From: Streptomyces sp. NBC_00654
GTDB taxonomy: Bacteria; Actinomycetota; Actinomycetes; Streptomycetales; Streptomycetaceae
Length of the DNA stretch: 64,000 nt
Direction: 5' to 3'
Assembly: GCF_026341775.1 (NCBI RefSeq)
Contig: NZ_JAPEOB010000001.1
Location: forward strand, 3,224,001 to 3,288,000
How positions within the stretch are numbered: the first letter of the stretch is position 1; every line of letters begins with the position of its first letter. Shown piece by piece: positions 26,677-34,195 of this stretch. The notes under the pieces were generated by a model. It made no database searches. It worked only from the letters and a program-made list of their open reading frames with translations, and was not told the DNA's origin. Made by a program: the position numbers and the translations under genes.

Positions 26677-27258
26677 ATGAGCGAGGCGGAGACCCCCCAG
26701 GTCGGCCCCGGAATCAGGCGGCGCCGCCGCGCCCTGGAACTGACCCTCGCGGAGGTCGCCCGGCGGGCCGGGCTCTCGGTGCCCTTCCTCAGTCAGATCG
26801 AGAACGGCCGCTCCCGCCCGAGCATGGGGTCCCTGCAGCGGATCGCCGACGCGCTCGACACCACGGCGGTGCAGCTGCTGTCGACGGCCGAGGCGCCGCG
26901 CCCGGTCGATGTCGTACGCGGCGCCTCCGCCTCGGTGCGGGAGGCGGGTGCCGAGGGCGAGGCGGAGGGCCGGATGCGGCCGCTCGTCCGGGGCCATCAG
27001 CGCCTGCACGCGCTCGAGTTCACCGGTGCCCATGACTGGGGCCGGGAGTTCCGGCACCGCAACGACGAGATTCTGTACGTCGCCGACGGCTCGGCGGAGG
27101 TCGAGGCCGACGGCAGCTTCTACCGGCTGGAGCGGGGCGACACGCTCTACTGCGCGGGGGGACTCGTCCACCGCTGGCGCCCCATCGCCCCGGGCACCCG
27201 GGTCCTGGTGGTCGGTATCGCCGACCATGTGCAGGCGACCGACGAGCACGGCGGCTGA
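26677..27258 (+). CDS. XRE-family regulator with C-terminal cupin domain
   Basis: 193 residues. ATG at 26677 follows GCGAGGGAC. The helix-turn-helix is at residues ~9-65 (IRRRRRALELTLAEVARRAGLSVPFLSQIENGRSRPSMGSLQRIADAL in sections). The cupin is at ~110-185 (HDWGREFRHRNDEILYVADGSAEVEADGSFYRLERGDTLYCAGGLVHRWRP), with H/E/H metal-like ligands. It belongs to the MerR-unrelated SutR/PuuR type that senses small molecules with the cupin. It is divergent from the arylsulfotransferase-like/NCS2 pair and is likely to regulate it from the inverted repeat between them. E. coli SutR, of the same type, controls sulfur utilisation, which matches an arylsulfotransferase neighbour; that link is an inference. 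Confidence 0.85.
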   Translation: MSEAETPQVGPGIRRRRRALELTLAEVARRAGLSVPFLSQIENGRSRPSMGSLQRIADALDTTAVQLLSTAEAPRPVDVVRGASASVREAGAEGEAEGRMRPLVRGHQRLHALEFTGAHDWGREFRHRNDEILYVADGSAEVEADGSFYRLERGDTLYCAGGLVHRWRPIAPGTRVLVVGIADHVQATDEHGG

Positions 27259-27280
27259 CGGGCAGGGCTGTTGATGGGCT

Positions 27281-27310
27281 TGGCCACCCATGGGCTGGCC
27301 ACCCATGGGC
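27281..27310. repeat. Two perfect 15-bp tandem copies with CCCATGGG cores
   Basis: The unit TGGCCACCCATGGGC is repeated exactly at 27281-27295 and 27296-27310, just after the XRE-cupin stop. Each unit is largely self-complementary, so it can form two small stems or one longer one. It is probably a terminator and possibly a protein-binding tandem site. Confidence 0.6.
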
Positions 27311-27338
27311 TGGGTGGGTTGCCGGGGGCTAATCGTTT

Positions 27339-27355
27339 ACAGGTGTAATACCTGT
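27339..27355. promoter_or_regulatory. Palindrome upstream of the FUSC-MarR operon, candidate MarR operator
   Basis: ACAGGT (27339-27344) and ACCTGT (27350-27355) form a perfect inverted repeat with a GTAAT spacer, 12 bp before the GTG start of the transporter. The 17-bp size and position are typical for MarR dimers, and a MarR gene is the second gene of the operon. Confidence 0.65.
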
Positions 27356-27367
27356 TAATGTATTTGA

Positions 27368-29077
27368 GTGAGCGATACAACTACACGAACCCGGCAACCC
27401 TTCGTCCGCGGTCTTCCGCTGGCCGGCGCGCTCCGTCTCGCCCGCCCCTCGGACACCTGGTTCAAGCCCGCGCTGAGTGTGGTCGTCGCTTCCGCCGTAC
27501 CGAATCTGCTGCTGTTCGCCGTCGGGCGGCTGGACCTCGTGATGTACACGATGGCCGGTTCGCTGTGCGCGCTGTACGGCCACAGCCTGCCGTACGCCCG
27601 GCGGGCGCGGGCCGTCGCGGGTGTGGTGCTCGGCATGCTCGCGGGACTCGCCGTATCACTCCTGACCGCCTCGCTCACCGGCTCGACCGCCGTCCTCGTC
27701 GCGGTCGCCGCGCTGCTCGCCGCCGCCCAGAAGACGCTCTGCGACGCGACCAGGATCGGCCCGCCCGGCCATGTGATCTTCACGTTCGTCACCTCCGCCG
27801 CGCTGTTCGCCCCGCAGCACCTCGGGCAGATCCCCGGCCACCTCGCCCTGACGCTCGCCGCGGGGGCCGTGTCCTGGCTGGTCACCGTCGTCGGGCCCGC
27901 GCTGATCCGCCGGGAGGGCCCCGAGCGCCGGGCCACCGCCCGCGCGCTCGACGCCGCGGCCGCCTGCTCCGCCGACCCCGGGCCCCGTACCCGGCACGCC
28001 GCGGCCGCCGCCGTGCACACGGCCTGGCAGTGCCTGCTCGCCTCCGGCAGGCCGACCCCCGTACGCCGCGCCCTGGAACGTCTCGTGGTGCACGCCGAAG
28101 CCGCGCTCGCCGGATCCGCGCTCACCGGGCACACCGCGCCCGCCGGCCCCGCGCGGCTGCGTGCCTGGGCCGCCGCCACCCGTGCCCGGGGCCCCGTTCC
28201 CACCCCGCCGCCCGTCCCCGGCACCGCGGACGAGCTCTTCGGCGTCGACGCCGAACGCGCCGAGCGGCGCACCGCGGGCGGCCGGCGGGACGCCCCTCGC
28301 ACGCTGCTGCGCGGCCTCGCCCCCGGCTCCCCGCTGCTGCCCGTCGCGGCCCGCACCCTCATCGGCTGCGCGCTCGCCGGATATCTCTGCGCCGCACTCG
28401 GCGTCGGCCGCCCCTACTGGGCGATCGTCACCGCCGCCTCCCTCTACCAGGCCAATGTCACCCTTTCCTGGAACCGGACCCTCCAGCGCACCCTGGGCAA
28501 CCTGCTCGGCGTCCTCGTCTTCGCCGCCGTCCTGCCCCTCACCCGGACCGGCCCCCTCGCCCTCATCGCCTGCGTCCTGTTCTTCAGCTTCGCCGCCGAG
28601 GCCCTGATCACCCGCAACTACTGGCTGGGCTCCGTCGCCGTGACCCCGATGGCGCTGCTGGTCCTGGAGTTCGGCGGCGCCGTGCATCCGGCCGGGGAAC
28701 TCATCGGCGACCGGGTCCTGGACACCCTCGTCGGCGCGTTCGTGGGATTCCTCGCCGCGGTGCTCGTCACCAACCGGCGGGCCGCCGGACGCGTCGAGAA
28801 GGCGCTGGCCGCCACGGGCAGCGCCCGCGCCCACGCCCTGCGGATGCTCGCCGACCCCGCTACGGCGCCCGCCTGCCTGGACCGCGCGCGCCGCCGGCTG
28901 ACCGGTTCCCTCGTGGAACTCCGGGAGGCCGGCGACACCGCCGCCGGGGAATGGTGGCAGCGCGCCCTGCCCGAGCGGGAGCTCCTCGCGGCCGAGCAGG
29001 CCGGACACCGTACGCTCGCCGCGACAGCACAACGGCAGGGGCTGATCGCCCTCGCCCCGGAGAACGGAGCGGTGTGA
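27368..29077 (+). CDS. FUSC-family membrane protein (aromatic-acid-exporter-like)
   Basis: 569 residues, GTG at 27368. There are two membrane blocks, one at residues ~30-180 and one at ~325-475, each with five to six helices, separated by a ~140-residue soluble region. The second block holds the FUSC signature (AARTLIGCALAGYLCAALGVGRPYWAIVTAASLYQANVTLSWNRTLQRTLGNLLG, the RTxxRxxGTxxG-like turn). A cytoplasmic helical tail follows. Family members such as AaeB export aromatic acids; others are uncharacterised. The last codon and the stop overlap the MarR start (GTGTGA), so transporter and regulator are coupled, as in multidrug or phenolic efflux operons. Ligand unknown. Confidence 0.82.
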   Translation: MSDTTTRTRQPFVRGLPLAGALRLARPSDTWFKPALSVVVASAVPNLLLFAVGRLDLVMYTMAGSLCALYGHSLPYARRARAVAGVVLGMLAGLAVSLLTASLTGSTAVLVAVAALLAAAQKTLCDATRIGPPGHVIFTFVTSAALFAPQHLGQIPGHLALTLAAGAVSWLVTVVGPALIRREGPERRATARALDAAAACSADPGPRTRHAAAAAVHTAWQCLLASGRPTPVRRALERLVVHAEAALAGSALTGHTAPAGPARLRAWAAATRARGPVPTPPPVPGTADELFGVDAERAERRTAGGRRDAPRTLLRGLAPGSPLLPVAARTLIGCALAGYLCAALGVGRPYWAIVTAASLYQANVTLSWNRTLQRTLGNLLGVLVFAAVLPLTRTGPLALIACVLFFSFAAEALITRNYWLGSVAVTPMALLVLEFGGAVHPAGELIGDRVLDTLVGAFVGFLAAVLVTNRRAAGRVEKALAATGSARAHALRMLADPATAPACLDRARRRLTGSLVELREAGDTAAGEWWQRALPERELLAAEQAGHRTLAATAQRQGLIALAPENGAV

Positions 29078-29580
29078 CCGACGACATCGTTGCCTCGGTG
29101 GTACGGCAGTGGCAGGCCGTCAACCCCGGGCTCGACACCGGACCGATGGAACTCATCGGCCGTATCAACCGCTGCGCGGCGCTCCTCCAGCAGGCGGAGG
29201 ACGCCCCGTTGCGCACCGCCGGGCTGACGCGCGCCGAGTTCGACCTTCTCGGTGCCGTGCGCCGCACCGCCCGCGAACTGACCCCCGGGGAGCTGGCCCG
29301 CGAGACCTTCTCCTCCGGTGCCGCGGTCACCAAACGCCTCCGGGCCCTCCAGGAGCGCGGCCTGATCGACCGCCGCGGCGACGCACGCGACCGCAGGGTC
29401 GCCCATGTCCGGCTCACCGAGGAGGGTCTCGGCCTGGTGGACCGGCTGCTTCCCGAGCAGCTCGCGTACGAACGGGCGGTACTCTCCGGCCTCGACGACC
29501 GGGCACGCCAGCTGCTCAGCGCCCAGCTCAGCGCATTGCTGGTGCAGTTGGAGGGCCGCCTCGGCGGGGGCCGGCGCTGA
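29074..29580 (+). CDS. MarR-family transcriptional regulator
   Basis: 168 residues. GTG at 29074 overlaps the upstream stop. A winged helix is visible: LTRAEFDLLGAVRRT, LTPGELARETFSSGAAVTKRLRALQERGLIDRRGDARDRRVAHVRLTEEG, where the DxRxxxVxLTxxG wing is diagnostic. The flanking helices (LIGRINRCAALLQQAEDAP and the C-terminal LSAQLSALLVQLEGRL) form the dimer interface. It is most similar in layout to actinobacterial MarR proteins that control the adjacent transporter. The expected action is repression of its own operon via the palindrome at 27339, relieved by an aromatic ligand. Confidence 0.92.
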   Translation: MTDDIVASVVRQWQAVNPGLDTGPMELIGRINRCAALLQQAEDAPLRTAGLTRAEFDLLGAVRRTARELTPGELARETFSSGAAVTKRLRALQERGLIDRRGDARDRRVAHVRLTEEGLGLVDRLLPEQLAYERAVLSGLDDRARQLLSAQLSALLVQLEGRLGGGRR

Positions 29581-29598
29581 CGGGGCGCGCCCCGGCCG

Positions 29599-30360
29599 TC
29601 AGAGGACGCGAACGGACTTCAGCAGCGCGGCCGACTGCCGTAGCTGCCCGGCCCGTTCGGCCAGGTCGGCGTCCCGGGAGCGGCCGGCGGGAGCCGACGC
29701 GGTCAGGGCGAGGCGGTCGCGCCAGCCCGCCCCGGCGAGCGGCACCGCCACGGCGTTCAGTCCCGGGACCGACTCACCCAGGCTGAGCGCGTGCCCGGCC
29801 GCGCGGATCCGGTCCAACTCGGCCAGCAGCGCGGCGCGGGAGGTGATCGTGCATGTGGTGACCCGCTCCAGTTCCTCGTACGGATACAGCGCGCACACCT
29901 GGTCCGGACTCATCCGGGAGAGCAGCATCTTGCCCCCCGCGGTGGCGTGTGCCGGCCGGGTGCCCCCTTCCAGCATCACCCGTACGGGATGGGAGGACTC
30001 CCTGCCGTCGGTGACGACGATCCGGTCGCCGATCAGCGCGGTGCTCTGCACCGTCTCGCCGGTCCGCCGTGCCGCGTCCTCCAGCACGGCCCCGAGCCGC
30101 TCGCGGACGGCGGAGCCGAAGCCCGCCGGGCGGCCGAGCCGCACGAGTTCGGGGCCCGCCGAGTAGCCGCGGCCGGAGCTCTCCCGGATCACGAACCCCC
30201 GGCCCTCCAGGGTGCTCAGCACCCGGTGGGCGGTGGACCGGCCGATGCCGAGCAGTCCGGCGGCCTCGGTGACGGTGAGGGTGTCATGGGTCAGGAACAG
30301 CTGCATCAGCCGGAGGCCGGTGTCCAGTGATTCGATGGTGTAACCGCGGGCCGCTGTCAT
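29599..30360 (-). CDS. IclR-family transcriptional regulator
   Basis: 253 residues, ATG at 30360 with only a weak, distant AGGACGG ribosome site. The N-terminal helix-turn-helix is TLTVTEAAGLLGIGRSTAHRVLSTLEGRGFVIRESSGRGYSAG. The C-terminal IclR effector domain is present (GETVQSTALIGDRIVVTDGRESSHPVRVMLEGGTRPAHATAGGKMLLSRMS). Such proteins control small-molecule catabolism, but no catabolic gene is adjacent, so its target lies elsewhere or is itself. Upstream are tandem 27-bp repeats. It is convergent with the MarR gene, with only 18 bp between the ends. Confidence 0.9.
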   Translation of the reverse strand: MTAARGYTIESLDTGLRLMQLFLTHDTLTVTEAAGLLGIGRSTAHRVLSTLEGRGFVIRESSGRGYSAGPELVRLGRPAGFGSAVRERLGAVLEDAARRTGETVQSTALIGDRIVVTDGRESSHPVRVMLEGGTRPAHATAGGKMLLSRMSPDQVCALYPYEELERVTTCTITSRAALLAELDRIRAAGHALSLGESVPGLNAVAVPLAGAGWRDRLALTASAPAGRSRDADLAERAGQLRQSAALLKSVRVL

Positions 30361-31003
30361 ACCGCGCCCGTCCTGGCGGGGTGCCGCCGCGGTGAGCGGG
30401 CGGGTCCGGGGTTCCGCGCGGCGTACGTGCGTTCATGGCTCCGCGCGGCGTACCTGCGTTCATGGCTCCGCACGGCGTACGTCGGTTCGCGACTGCGCAC
30501 GGTGTGCGCGAGCCCGCGGCTCCGTGCGCCGGTGCCCCCGGGCGGCGGCGGGTCCACCCGTGCGCCCGCACGTACGCCCGTAGGGCCCGTCATCGGGGTG
30601 ATTTTGCCGTCCACTCTTCCGGCGGTCATGAATCTGCTCCTTTCGATCCGGTTCGAGCACCTGTGCCCCTGTCCCGTTCTGCGGTACGGGATGGGCCGCT
30701 TGAGCCGGTGTCATCACTACTGTGCCTCGGCCGTCCCGCTCTGCGGTACGCGAGGGCACGACGCCGGCCGCATTCCCCGCATCGTCACTCCCCGCGCACG
30801 CCCGGAGGCGCTGAGTGCAAAAACTGGTGAGTGTATTACTGCCGGGGTGCTCGCGCAGGGGGTTGGGTGAATATGCCGAAGCACTGTTCTGATCTGGCTA
30901 AGCTCACGCGCAGTGAAGTCGAGTTGATATGAATTCGAGCACTTGTTCATGAGTATCCGCACCCGTACGCATACATCCCGGAATCAACCGCCAGAGGGTT
31001 TAG
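30361..31003. other. 643-bp intergenic region between the IclR gene and the conservon
   Basis: No convincing gene. It contains the 27-bp tandem repeats (30410-30490), a pair of related ~20-bp repeats with the core TCTGCGGTACG at about 30678 and 30740, and an AT-richer stretch at 30880-30960 that should carry the conservon promoter. Short open frames across the repeats are by-products of the repeated unit. Confidence 0.6.
30410..30490. repeat. Three 27-bp tandem repeats, with degenerate extra copies
   Basis: Copies at 30410-30436, 30437-30463 and 30464-30490 share the core TCCGCRCGGCGTAC; the first two differ at two positions. A more degenerate copy follows at 30491-30517. The repeats sit just upstream of the IclR start. 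The unit length divides by three, so all frames stay open, which creates false short frames on both strands. Confidence 0.8.
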
Positions 31004-32665
31004 ATGGTCCGTGTTGAACCACCGCCGACCGAACGAGAAATTCCCGTTGTCCGCGTAGTCCTGCTGCCCGTGGTGCTGCTCGCCGGTGCCACCGCCGCCG
31101 GTTCGGCGCTGGTGACCGAGGTCGCTCGGATACCAGTCGCCGTGTGCGGCGCGATCACCACGCTCGTGGTCTGCGCGCTCGCCGTCGCGCTGAACCGTCG
31201 CCGGCGCGCGATGCGCGTCCAGCGCATCGAGTACGAACAGCGCATCGCCTTCCTGGAACACCGCATCCTCTCGCACGACGCCGAGACGGTACGGCTCACC
31301 AAGGAGGTCATGCCCGCCGCGATCCGACAGCTGCGCGTGGGCAATTCGCCCGAAGAGGTGATGCGCGACGTCTTCGACGCGGACCCCGCCAACCACCATC
31401 TGCCCAGGGCGCTGCGCGAGCAGGTCTTCCAGGTCCTCGACATCATCGACGCCGAAGAGGCGCGGCGTGACTCCGCGCAGCGCGCCTTCGTCGCCGTCGC
31501 CCGGCGCGTCCAGGCGATCGTGAACCGGCAGGCGAGCGAGCTGCGGGAGATGGAGGACCACTACGGGCGCAACCCCGAGGTCTTCGACGACCTGCTCCGC
31601 CTCGACCACGGCACCGCGCTGATCGGCCGTCTCGCCGACTCCATCTCGGTGCTCGGCGGGGCCCGGCCCAGCCGCCAGTGGCCCAAGCCCGTACCCCTGT
31701 TCAGCGTGCTGCGCGGCGCGATGTCCCGCATCCTGGAGTACCCGCGGATCGAGCTGCACTCGATCTCCAAGATCGCCATCGTCGGCACCGCCGTCGAGCC
31801 GCTCATCCACGCCTGTGCCGAGCTCCTCGACAACGCGACGCGCTACTCGCCGCCGCAGACCAAGGTGCACGTCACCGCGGTCGAGGTGCAGACCGGCATC
31901 GCCATCGAGATCGAGGACGGCGGCGTCAGCCTCAGCGAGGAGGCCCGCGCCAGGGCCGAGAACATGCTCGCCCAGGCCCAGGCCGGCATCAACATGAACG
32001 ACCTCGGGGAGTCCCCGCGGCTCGGCATGGCGGTCGTCGGCCGGCTCTCCCGCATGTACCAACTCCAGGTATCACTACGCCAGTCGGCATACGGCGGGGT
32101 CCGGGCCGTGCTCATCGTGCCGCGCGAAATGATCACCACCGGGCCCGCGCCCGGAATCGCGCACGGCATCGGCGCCACCTCACGGCCCAACAGCTCGCTG
32201 GACATGTCGCAGCTCCAGCACGTCGTGCCGCCCCCCGGCAAGCGCAAGCCCAAGCCGGCGTCCACCGGCCTGCCGCCCTCCGTGGTGGCCGGCCTCCCCG
32301 AAGGAGCCTCCGCCGGACCCTCGCCGCACCCGGTCCTTCCGGCGTCAGCCATGGACGACGACGTTCCGATCGTGACCGAGTGGACCGAGGGCGGTCTTCC
32401 GCAGCGCCGCAGCCGGGGCCGTGCCCCCCTCGGTTCGCACAACCTCCCCCAGCAGCCCCAGCTGCCCGCCGTCGACTCCGCCAACGGGGCGCACGACGGC
32501 CGGCGGGGCAGGGCGGGCGGTGAGGAGGGCGGACCCGCCAAGGGCGAGGAGAAGCCCCCCGGCCTCTGGCTGGAGGCCTTCACCAAGGCGGTCAACGGCG
32601 TGCCGCAGGAACCGAAGAACGGCGAGGACTCTGACGATGCGTGGGACAAGGGAGACCTGAAGTGA
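31004..32665 (+). CDS. cvnA: Conservon sensor-kinase-like protein CvnA
   Basis: 553 residues, ATG at 31004 with AGAGGG upstream. Two membrane helices (~16-37 and 43-63) with a very short external loop are followed by a coiled-coil-like Arg/Glu-rich segment. A kinase-like region follows, with His202 in RLDHGTALIGR at the phospho-acceptor position and the ATPase N-box ELLDNATRYSPP (273-284). Later G-box elements are IEDGGVSLS, RLGMAVVGRLSRMYQ and SAYGGVRAVL. The tail beyond ~380 is a Pro/Gly-rich low-complexity region. In the conservon model (S. coelicolor Cvn proteins), CvnA is the membrane platform that recruits CvnB, C and D. It overlaps cvnB by four bases (GTGA). Confidence 0.92.
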   Translation: MVRVEPPPTEREIPVVRVVLLPVVLLAGATAAGSALVTEVARIPVAVCGAITTLVVCALAVALNRRRRAMRVQRIEYEQRIAFLEHRILSHDAETVRLTKEVMPAAIRQLRVGNSPEEVMRDVFDADPANHHLPRALREQVFQVLDIIDAEEARRDSAQRAFVAVARRVQAIVNRQASELREMEDHYGRNPEVFDDLLRLDHGTALIGRLADSISVLGGARPSRQWPKPVPLFSVLRGAMSRILEYPRIELHSISKIAIVGTAVEPLIHACAELLDNATRYSPPQTKVHVTAVEVQTGIAIEIEDGGVSLSEEARARAENMLAQAQAGINMNDLGESPRLGMAVVGRLSRMYQLQVSLRQSAYGGVRAVLIVPREMITTGPAPGIAHGIGATSRPNSSLDMSQLQHVVPPPGKRKPKPASTGLPPSVVAGLPEGASAGPSPHPVLPASAMDDDVPIVTEWTEGGLPQRRSRGRAPLGSHNLPQQPQLPAVDSANGAHDGRRGRAGGEEGGPAKGEEKPPGLWLEAFTKAVNGVPQEPKNGEDSDDAWDKGDLK

Positions 32666-33069
32666 TCCAGCAGCGCGGGCACATGGACTGGATGCTCAAG
32701 GAACTGGCCGACGATGTACCCAGCATCCATCAGATCGTGGTGCTGTCATCGGACGGGCTGCGCATCGCGATGCACGGCGGCGACCCCGATGTCGCCGACC
32801 GGCTCGCGGCGGCCTGCGCCGGACTGCAGAGCCTGGCCGCCGCCGTCGCCACCGAGATTCCCTACAGCGACGGTCTGATGAAGCTGGTCGTCATCGAAGT
32901 CACCGGCGGCTTCTTCTACTTGATGGCGGCCGGAACCGGTGCCTACCTCGCGGTGCTGGCGGGCGAGACCATCGACGCCGGGATGGTCGGCGCCCGCATG
33001 CGTGACCTGGTCGTCCGGATCGGTGCCCATCTGACCAGTCCGCCGCGCCACGACAGGCAGTCCGGATGA
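32662..33069 (+). CDS. cvnB: Conservon roadblock/LC7 protein CvnB
   Basis: 135 residues, GTG at 32662 inside the cvnA stop. The whole chain is one roadblock/LC7 domain (MDWMLKELADDVPSIHQIVVLSSDGLRIAMHG ... AAVATEIPYSDGLMKLVVIEVTGGFFYLMAAGTGAYLAVLAG). Roadblock proteins act as GTPase-activating or scaffold partners of small Ras-like GTPases; in conservons CvnB partners the GTPase CvnD. Complete; the end overlaps cvnC by four bases (ATGA). Confidence 0.95.
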   Translation: MIQQRGHMDWMLKELADDVPSIHQIVVLSSDGLRIAMHGGDPDVADRLAAACAGLQSLAAAVATEIPYSDGLMKLVVIEVTGGFFYLMAAGTGAYLAVLAGETIDAGMVGARMRDLVVRIGAHLTSPPRHDRQSG

Positions 33070-33437
33070 GTGCTCCCCGACGAGAACGCCGCAAGGCCGA
33101 CCCGGCGCTCAGCGATCCGGAACGGCTCTATGTCATCACCGGCGAACTCGACGGCGGCGGGCGGGCTGCGCTCGACCTGGTCACCATGGTCGTCGCGCAG
33201 GCCGAGCCCACGCCGACGTGCCAGCCCGAGCAGGCCGCGATCCTGCGGCTCTGCCAGGCACCCCTGTCCGTCGCCGAGATCTCGGCCTACCTCGGCCTGC
33301 CGTTCAGCGTGGTCACGTCGCTCCTGACGGATCTGCTCGCGACCGAACTCATCGAATCGCGCGCACCCATCGTCCGCGCGACCCTCCCCGACAGGTCCCT
33401 TCTCGAAGCGGTGATGCATGGACTTCAGAAACTCTGA
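33066..33437 (+). CDS. cvnC: Conservon DUF742 protein CvnC
   Basis: 123 residues, ATG overlapping the cvnB stop. DUF742 winged-helix-like protein: RLYVITGELDGGG near the start, then CQPEQAAILRLCQAPLSVAEISAYLGLPFSVVTSLLTDLLATELI (a helix-turn-helix-like fold without evidence of DNA binding) and PDRSLLEAVMHGLQKL at the end. Conservon CvnC is thought to bridge CvnA and CvnD. It overlaps cvnD by 20 bases, so all four genes are tightly coupled. Confidence 0.94.
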   Translation: MSAPRRERRKADPALSDPERLYVITGELDGGGRAALDLVTMVVAQAEPTPTCQPEQAAILRLCQAPLSVAEISAYLGLPFSVVTSLLTDLLATELIESRAPIVRATLPDRSLLEAVMHGLQKL

Positions 33438-34032
33438 CACGATCTCCGGGCCCCGCAGCGAGGACGTCCTGCCCACCACGGCCAACGCCGCGGTGAAGGT
33501 CGTGATCGTCGGCGGGTTCGGCGTCGGCAAGACGACCATGGTCGGCGCGGTGAGCGAGATCCGGCCGCTGACGACCGAAGAGACCATGACCGAGGCCGGC
33601 GTCGGTGTGGACAACAACACCGGTGTGGAGAGCAAGACCGCCACCACGGTCGCCATGGACTTCGGCCGGATCAGCCTCAGCGAGGAACTGATCCTCTATC
33701 TGTTCGGCACCCCCGGCCAGGAGCGCTTCTGGTTCCTGTGGAACGGACTCTTCGAAGGGGCCCTCGGCGCCGTCGTCCTCATCGACACCAGGCGGCTCCA
33801 GGTCAGTTTCGACGTGATCGGCCGGCTGGAGGAGCGGGGCGTCCCCTTCGTCGTCGCCGTGAACACCTTCCCCGACGCGCCGTACCACCCGGTCGAGGAC
33901 CTGCGCAGAGCCCTCGACCTGCCGGACGAGATCCCGATGATCGACTGCGACGCCCGCACGCGGGTATCCAGCCGCGATGTGCTGATGACCCTGATGCGCT
34001 ATCTGCACAGCCTGTCCCTCCCCGTGGCCTGA
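33418..34032 (+). CDS. cvnD: Conservon small GTPase CvnD
   Basis: 204 residues. Walker A/G1 is GGFGVGKT (32-39) and the switch II DTPGQE-like element is FGTPGQERF. The G4 guanine-specificity motif reads VNTF instead of the canonical NKxD (FVVAVNTFPDAP), a known feature of this actinobacterial MglA-like family. It binds and hydrolyses GTP, and its state is set by CvnB and CvnC at the membrane. The start at 33418 lies inside cvnC. A 163-bp gap follows before the P450, with no gene in it. Confidence 0.94.
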   Translation: MDFRNSDTISGPRSEDVLPTTANAAVKVVIVGGFGVGKTTMVGAVSEIRPLTTEETMTEAGVGVDNNTGVESKTATTVAMDFGRISLSEELILYLFGTPGQERFWFLWNGLFEGALGAVVLIDTRRLQVSFDVIGRLEERGVPFVVAVNTFPDAPYHPVEDLRRALDLPDEIPMIDCDARTRVSSRDVLMTLMRYLHSLSLPVA

Positions 34033-34195
34033 GGACAGAGCCGGAGGGCCATCTCCCCCTGGCACCGGCGCGCGTACGTCCCCTGCGCGCGCCCCTGTCC
34101 GTACGGCACCACCTGGCGCGCCCCCCTCGGGCAGGTGCGTCACCGTTTCCGCGCGCCCTCGCCCGAGCCCTGGAATCCCGAGCCCTGGAGCAACT

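Noticed and set aside
27281..27310. Start of a CRISPR-like repeat array
   Set aside because: Only two directly adjacent copies with no spacers; no cas genes in the window.
30284..30629. Minus-strand short proteins with a repeated TPRGAMNA-like peptide
   Set aside because: Created by the 27-bp tandem DNA repeat, overlapping the IclR start, no ribosome site.
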